From Pachyseris speciosa (taxonomy: Eukaryota > Cnidaria > Anthozoa > Scleractinia > Pachyseridae): a stretch of 64,000 bases of DNA. Of the stretch, positions 61,101-64,000 are shown one piece after another. Each line of letters begins with the position of its first letter. Within the stretch, counting starts at the first letter, position 1. The position numbers were made by a program, and so were the translations under genes. The notes below the pieces were generated by a model that was not told where the DNA came from, did not search any database, and was given only the letters and a program-made list of their open reading frames with translations. The stretch spans positions 202,501 to 266,500 of the forward strand of contig JAEMWC010000188.1 of assembly GCA_016490735.1 (NCBI GenBank), in the 5' to 3' direction.

Positions 61101-61371
61101 AATTTTCGGGACTTTTGAGAAACTCGCGCCTGGAGACAGTCTGGAATTTTCTTTCAGCTAAACAAGTTTGCTTTTCCCTTGCTGACATATATTGTATCAC
61201 TTGTAGGTGTCAAAGGAAACTAAAAAGAAATTCCGTTTTGGTACATTATTTTTTCCAGCGTCGAGATACTCAAGTACTTGAATTTTAATTTTTCAATCTT
61301 TGCTTTCAGTTTGATATCGGAATACCATGAACTGTATGAGTTACAGAGGAAAAGACTCGAGGGACTAGTTG
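48239..61371 (+). CDS. AXDND1: AXDND1, axonemal dynein light chain domain protein (5' part, 14 exons)
   Basis: Exons 48239-48580, 49438-49547, 51098-51263, 52813-52904, 53182-53238, 54402-54438, 55583-55654, 56028-56102, 58320-58414, 58498-58536, 58747-58800, 59626-59692, 60757-60794 and 61310-61371 join in one frame of 435 codons, all GT-AG. Landmarks: TFLTGMNDFIPDDILNSLTQ (exon 1), ITPPARRRPANVWNFPKGRE (2), GRDMSFLYD across exons 2/3, PAEYHIVKNPGVLGLE (4), DKYTTFIKGHEDHLTVFPSM (5) and LARAGVDDEGKE (7). Residues about 295-435 match the coiled-coil axonemal dynein light chain (p28/DNALI1-type) domain, with FNEIIRQVTIECTERGELL at the exon 8/9 join. Human AXDND1 is about 1000 aa, so the 3' half lies beyond. 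The last donor leaves phase 1, and I found no next exon by 64000. A ciliary or sperm-flagellum role is inferred from the family. Confidence 0.88.
49758..50071. mobile_element. MITE with CAGGGTTCG ends, intron 2
   Basis: Ends CAGGGTTCG and CGAACCTTG are flanked by an exact 6-bp duplication TACAAT (49752-49757, 50072-50077). The interior has repeated CTTGAAAGTCCTTGAA words. No ORF. The family is unnamed here. Confidence 0.75.
50125..50375. mobile_element. Foldback element, intron 2
   Basis: CAGCCGTTGTTTG..GGTCCTATTCTCC..CAATGTCTG at the left is complemented by CAGACATTGG..GGAGAATAGGAC..CAAACAACGGCTG at the right. The right arm falls in the tandem duplication of 50214-50670. Confidence 0.6.
50214..50670. 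repeat. Direct tandem duplication, 2 x 228-229 bp
   Basis: 50214-50442 and 50443-50670 are near-identical, differing by a few indels. The ORFs seen on both strands here are by-products. Confidence 0.9.
50846..50930. repeat. Strand-asymmetric polypyrimidine tract
   Basis: C-run of about 14 followed by CCCTCC/CCCACCC blocks in intron 2. The complementary strand is G-rich and could form a quadruplex. Confidence 0.8.
51584..52568. mobile_element. TTAA-flanked element, copy 1 (intron 3)
   Basis: Ends CTCTTTCTCTGC and GCAGAGAAAGAG are flanked by TTAA (51580-51583, 52569-52572). From about 51635 it aligns with 63050-63967 in the same orientation. No transposase domain was recognised in the short ORFs. 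TTAA targeting suggests piggyBac or Kolobok mobilisation. Confidence 0.75.
53520..53639. mobile_element. Minimal Harbinger-like MITE (120 bp), intron 5
   Basis: Two 40-bp arms, GGTCCAGTTCAAACATCGAA.. and complement ..GAACTGGGCC, with a short AT-rich loop. The arms are diverged versions of the 1360-type terminal repeat. Practically only the TIRs remain. Confidence 0.7.
53861..54331 (+). mobile_element. tRNA-derived SINE with (ATT)n tail, intron 5
   Basis: The tRNA-like head 53861-53933 has A-box TAGCTCAGTGGTAGAGC and B-box GGGTTCAAACCCC. A central body (GATAAGGACGATAAACCGTA) follows, then the tail (ATT)n at 54295-54330. The acceptor stem pairs only partly, so this is a SINE, not a tRNA gene. 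Confidence 0.75.
54994..55290 (-). mobile_element. tRNA-derived SINE, (TTGAT)n tail, intron 6
   Basis: On the minus strand the head has A-box-like TGGCGCAGCGCAGTGGTGAG and B-box GGGTTCGATTCCC. The body contains CTGCTCCGAGAGGTTTTTCT and ends in ATTTGATTTGATTTTG. I recall this central stretch from the broadly distributed MetaSINE-type superfamily; that identification is from memory. Confidence 0.7.
56595..57543. mobile_element. Nested palindromic foldback, intron 8
   Basis: Outer arms of about 220 bp (56595-56815, 57322-57543) begin GGTATCCGGTCACTTCG. An inner pair (57066-57175, 57213-57318) begins GCGGTCACTTCG and repeats the same TCGTTCCA-containing terminal block. The block therefore occurs four times, two in each orientation. 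No ORF. Confidence 0.8.
57773..58211. mobile_element. TTAA-flanked foldback MITE, intron 8
   Basis: Ends AGTGCA and TGCACT with TTAA at 57769-57772 and 58212-58215. Subterminal blocks match inversely (AAATAAATCTTTGCACC; GGTGCAGATTTATTT), and so do inner ones (GGGTCTATT..CAAACTG). It ends 108 bp before exon 9. Confidence 0.75.
59230..59305 (+). pseudogene. tRNA-like SINE head relic, intron 11
   Basis: GGAATGGTTGGTGATTAGATC (degenerate A-box region) and GGGTTCTATTCCC (B-box) have tRNA-like spacing. No body or tail is recognised. Confidence 0.4.
59703..59876. mobile_element. TIR MITE, 9-bp target duplication, 10 nt into intron 12
   Basis: Ends TAGACTGCGAGTAGTC and GACTGCTCGCAGTCTA. The 9-bp TAATTGAAC is duplicated at 59694-59702 and 59877-59885. 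It resembles the 21773-23263 element in TIR start (TAG.CTGCGAG) and in target length. The exon 12 donor (GTAATT at 59693) is intact because it overlaps the duplicated target. Confidence 0.8.
59903..60558. mobile_element. TTAA-flanked MITE, intron 12
   Basis: Ends GGGGGACTAACCTAACTACA and TGTAGTTAAGTTAGTCCCCC with TTAA at 59899-59902 and 60559-60562. It lies 13 bp beyond the previous element's target repeat. No transposase. Confidence 0.8.
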
Positions 61372-61471
61372 GTAAGTGTAAAGGGTTAATCTTTTAGGGA
61401 TTTTAAGTAACTTTGGATGGATTTTAGGGCGATTTAGCGTCAAGAGAAGTTGGAGAATGCCATACGAACAC

Positions 61472-61473
61472 AA

Positions 61474-61516
<43 letters not shown>

Positions 61517-61517
61517 A
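61472..61517. repeat. (AAAT)n microsatellite
   Basis: About 11 units, 100 bp after the last recognised AXDND1 exon. Confidence 0.95.
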
Positions 61518-61762
61518 ACACGTGACTGAGTGTTTCCTTTCATTAGTGTTACTTAAGGGAGCTGTTATGCTGACAGCGCATGTCCTTTACAGTCGTTATG
61601 ACGTCATTTAAAGGCCGATTTAGAAGATACGATTTTTTGCTCACGACTGTCGCATGGGATTAGTTTACGCCACCTCTGCGACACGAATCGCGTCATCTAA
61701 GGCATATCTGCGACATCTTCACGACATGCGACAGTCGTAGGTGTAGGCAATAGATAGATTTA

Positions 61763-62001
61763 GGGCCTGTTTATTTAAGGTTTTCCAGCCCGGTTAGGCG
61801 GGCTGGCCCGGCTCATGCCATTTCTCATGCTCATGCCATTTCTTCATAAAAGTTTGGTTGTGTTTATATGAGAAGGAGCGCCACTGCCGACATCTCGGTA
61901 GGCGAGCCAGCCCACCTTGTCATATATTAAACACAACCAAAATTTTACGATGAAATAAGGTATGAGCCAAGCCAAGGGCAAACCTCATATAAACAGGCCC
62001 C
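61763..62001. mobile_element. MITE with GGGCCTGTTTAT ends
   Basis: Ends GGGCCTGTTTAT and ATAAACAGGCCC. Inner inverted blocks include GGCTGGCCCGGCTCATGCC against GGTATGAGCC-type sequence, and AAAGTTTGGTTGTGTTTAT against AACACAACCAAAATTTT. About 240 bp, no ORF. Target duplication not clear. Confidence 0.7.
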
Positions 62002-62549
62002 AAAGATAACGCGAAGACAATAACGATGGCGCACGCACATTGAAATAGCCGATTAGGACTGGGTCGAGGATGTCGCCACGTCGCGAGTTAAGAGTGATTT
62101 AGCAAAGAAACGATCCCGGGCAGGGATGTTGTCGAAGTAAGTTTGTTCCGCGAGCTGTTCATTCGATGTTTACTTCCCCTTTATGGAAACAGTGATTGGT
62201 AATTAAATAGGAAAATAGGGTCATGGTGTCAGCCTTACGAATGTCGCTTCGATGAGTCAGATTGTTTTTAAACTTTACGACCTCGTAATTAATTCCGGAG
62301 TGGCTTTTGCAGAGATGCATCCCATGTCTTTAGCTTAAGCCTTTTGCGTTCTCGTATCGGTAAGTCAGAAGAGTAGTTCTGTAGTTAAGATGAATCCATT
62401 GTACTTTTTAGATGCCCTTTAAATTTACCGTGTCGAAATTTATTTGCTCAGCCTTTCGCCTAGCCTCTTTTGCCAAACAGATTATGCAATGTAAATTTCG
62501 CGTAATTTTTCGCGACGCTTTGTTAATTGCACGCAACGAGTAACTTCGC

Positions 62550-63047
62550 TGTCCTCTATGAGGCAAACTTGTCAGGGGCGGATCACCCGTATTACAAATT
62601 TGACCGCTTTGACATTGACGCTTGGGACGACTCAGAATGCCGAACTGAGTTGAGATTTGGGAAACAAGACCTTGATTTGTTGCGTACAAATTTGCAAATT
62701 CCAGATGAGATAGTTTGCTCTCAAAGATTTTTGTGAGGGAATGGAGGGAATGTGCGTTGAAGACTGGGTTACCTGTGACGGTACACGGATCTGGTGCCTC
62801 GCTTTGGCTGAAATCCCACTGAGCTTTGCCTCATCTTTAATGAGGTGTTAAATTTGATCTACGCCAATCGTCATTTGCTCCAAAACTGGGAAATAAATCC
62901 TTTTCCTCAACCTGACCAATCCCACAGAGATGCTGAAGCTATTCAATTTCATGGTGCACCACTTACAAATTGTTTCCGTTTTATAGACGCATAGCTCGCC
63001 CAAAACACAATGAGCGAGTCATATACACTGGTCACAAGTGTCGTAAA
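62550..63047 (+). pseudogene. PIF/Harbinger transposase fragment, frameshifted
   Basis: Frame 1 reads YYKFDRFDIDAWDDSECRTE and RFGKQDLDLLRTNLQIPDEI, the N-terminal signature of Harbinger-type transposases. After a stop near 62735, other frames continue with EVLNLIYANRHLLQNW, FHGAPLTNCFRFIDA and ARPKHNERVIYTGHK, which is the first catalytic Asp region (FIDGT in active proteins, here FIDA). Sequence ends abruptly at GHK where the next repeat begins. It may be the broken source type for the Harbinger-like MITEs, but its own ends are not seen. Confidence 0.75.
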
Positions 63048-63049
63048 CA

Positions 63050-63967
63050 CCATTAGTGCTTTGAAAACCTGCAACTTTTCCAAATGCCGTGCTATGGTTG
63101 AAATGAACCATTCTTATTGCCAAATGCTCAATTTATATGGCCGTTTATTGTATGTATTGCAAAACCATCAATGTTGGCTTCGAATGCCCTATGATGACAC
63201 CAAAATACGCAACTTTGCCTTGAAGTTTTTCGGACAAAAATATCTTTTTAAGTTAACTTCGACTCCACTTCTTGAAATGTGTTCCATATTTTCCTACTCA
63301 CTTCTTTAGCGCGAAGCGGATAACTTTTTTGAGTTTACTTGCACTCACTGGTCTGTAATTTTCGCCTTGGTAACTCAATGGAATTCTGGGTAATTCTTAA
63401 ATAACGGCCACATGGAAGTCCGCCAATTTCCATTTGAGATATATTTTTTTATATTAGATGTATTTTATATTATATTATATTATATAGATATGGCACCGAT
63501 TGCATTATTTACAATTCAAAACTCGCCAAAATTGCAATGCCCGGTGCCGGAATCCATTTACAGAACGGCCCGAAACACAACCTCACTTCGGAATCGTAAT
63601 GACTCGCAAGAAACGCTTTCGGCCGCCCACTTGCCGTGAAATTGTTTTTCGCCTCTGTTTTCTTTCAGAGGATTGCCTCTACCCTCCAACCCAGCTTTAG
63701 GATGCCAGGCAGGGGGCTTCTGAGGTGGAAAGTGGCTCGAAAAACACACTTATAAATCAAATTAATAAGTAACGAATTGTAAATGCAGTGATCGTTTACA
63801 AACAAACGATAGGTAGCGTGACGAGCGTGACAAGAAAGATAAAGCCTTCAACGTTGTGGACCAGCAAAATTTCCGTGATAACCCCTTATATGAAATAGCA
63901 AGGTCGTCTTGACCTCGTACCCTCAGGAATTTGCAGAAAAGACGTACAAAAGTTGGCAGTGAAGGGG
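63050..63967. mobile_element. TTAA-flanked element, copy 2 (left end missing)
   Basis: Aligns with 51635-52568 (GGTTGAAATGAACCATT, AACTTGACTCCAC-like, CAATTTCCATTT, CCCAGCTTTA.G.TGCCA). It ends TTGGCAGTGAAGGGG followed by TTAA (63968-63971). The left terminus is replaced by the Harbinger fragment. A 99-codon ORF at its start has no known motif. Confidence 0.7.
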
Positions 63968-64000
63968 TTAAATTTCAGAGTGTGGTGACACGAGATGGAC

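Overview
The window is metazoan nuclear DNA. It has spliced genes with GT-AG introns, animal-specific proteins, long repeat-filled introns and intergenic DNA, and a dense mixture of DNA transposons, foldback MITEs, tRNA-derived SINEs, LINEs and Penelope-like elements. Several repeat types (tRNA-headed SINEs, a zinc-finger plus RecQ-helicase TIR element, HIRAN-like transposon ORFs, TTAA-flanked MITEs) resemble ones I recall as abundant in anthozoans. A stony coral or close relative is therefore my best guess. That is an inference from memory, not a database result.

Layout. 1-10.5 kb is almost wholly repetitive: a degraded tandem duplication (242-900 against 8280-10085) split by nested insertions, namely a roughly 95-bp satellite, Harbinger-like MITEs, and a 5'-truncated Tx1-like LINE with a perfect 67-bp target-site duplication. 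10.7-21.7 kb is low in recognisable genes, with two diverged repeats and a simple-pattern repeat domain. 21.77-23.26 kb is a TIR transposon with a 9-bp target duplication that carries the N-terminal parts of two inward-pointing genes. 25.6-32.9 kb holds foldbacks, a composite TIR element and head-to-head Penelope ends with hammerhead-ribozyme-like motifs.

Host genes. 33.08-36.54 kb has two intronless genes head to head: an RNF26-like membrane RING E3 ligase (minus) and an unnamed WD40 protein (plus), with 452 bp between start codons. 40.70-42.41 kb is SURF4 (minus, three exons). 48.24 kb to beyond 61.37 kb is the 5' half of AXDND1 (plus, 14 exons found, continuing past the window or into exons I could not identify). 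Its introns hold at least ten separate mobile elements, including one inserted 10 nt downstream of an exon. The last 1.5 kb carries a broken Harbinger transposase abutting a second copy of an element also present in an AXDND1 intron.

The three named genes serve unrelated processes (ER ubiquitin ligase, ER cargo receptor, ciliary protein). I see no pathway link between them beyond the possible shared promoter of the RNF26/WD40 pair.
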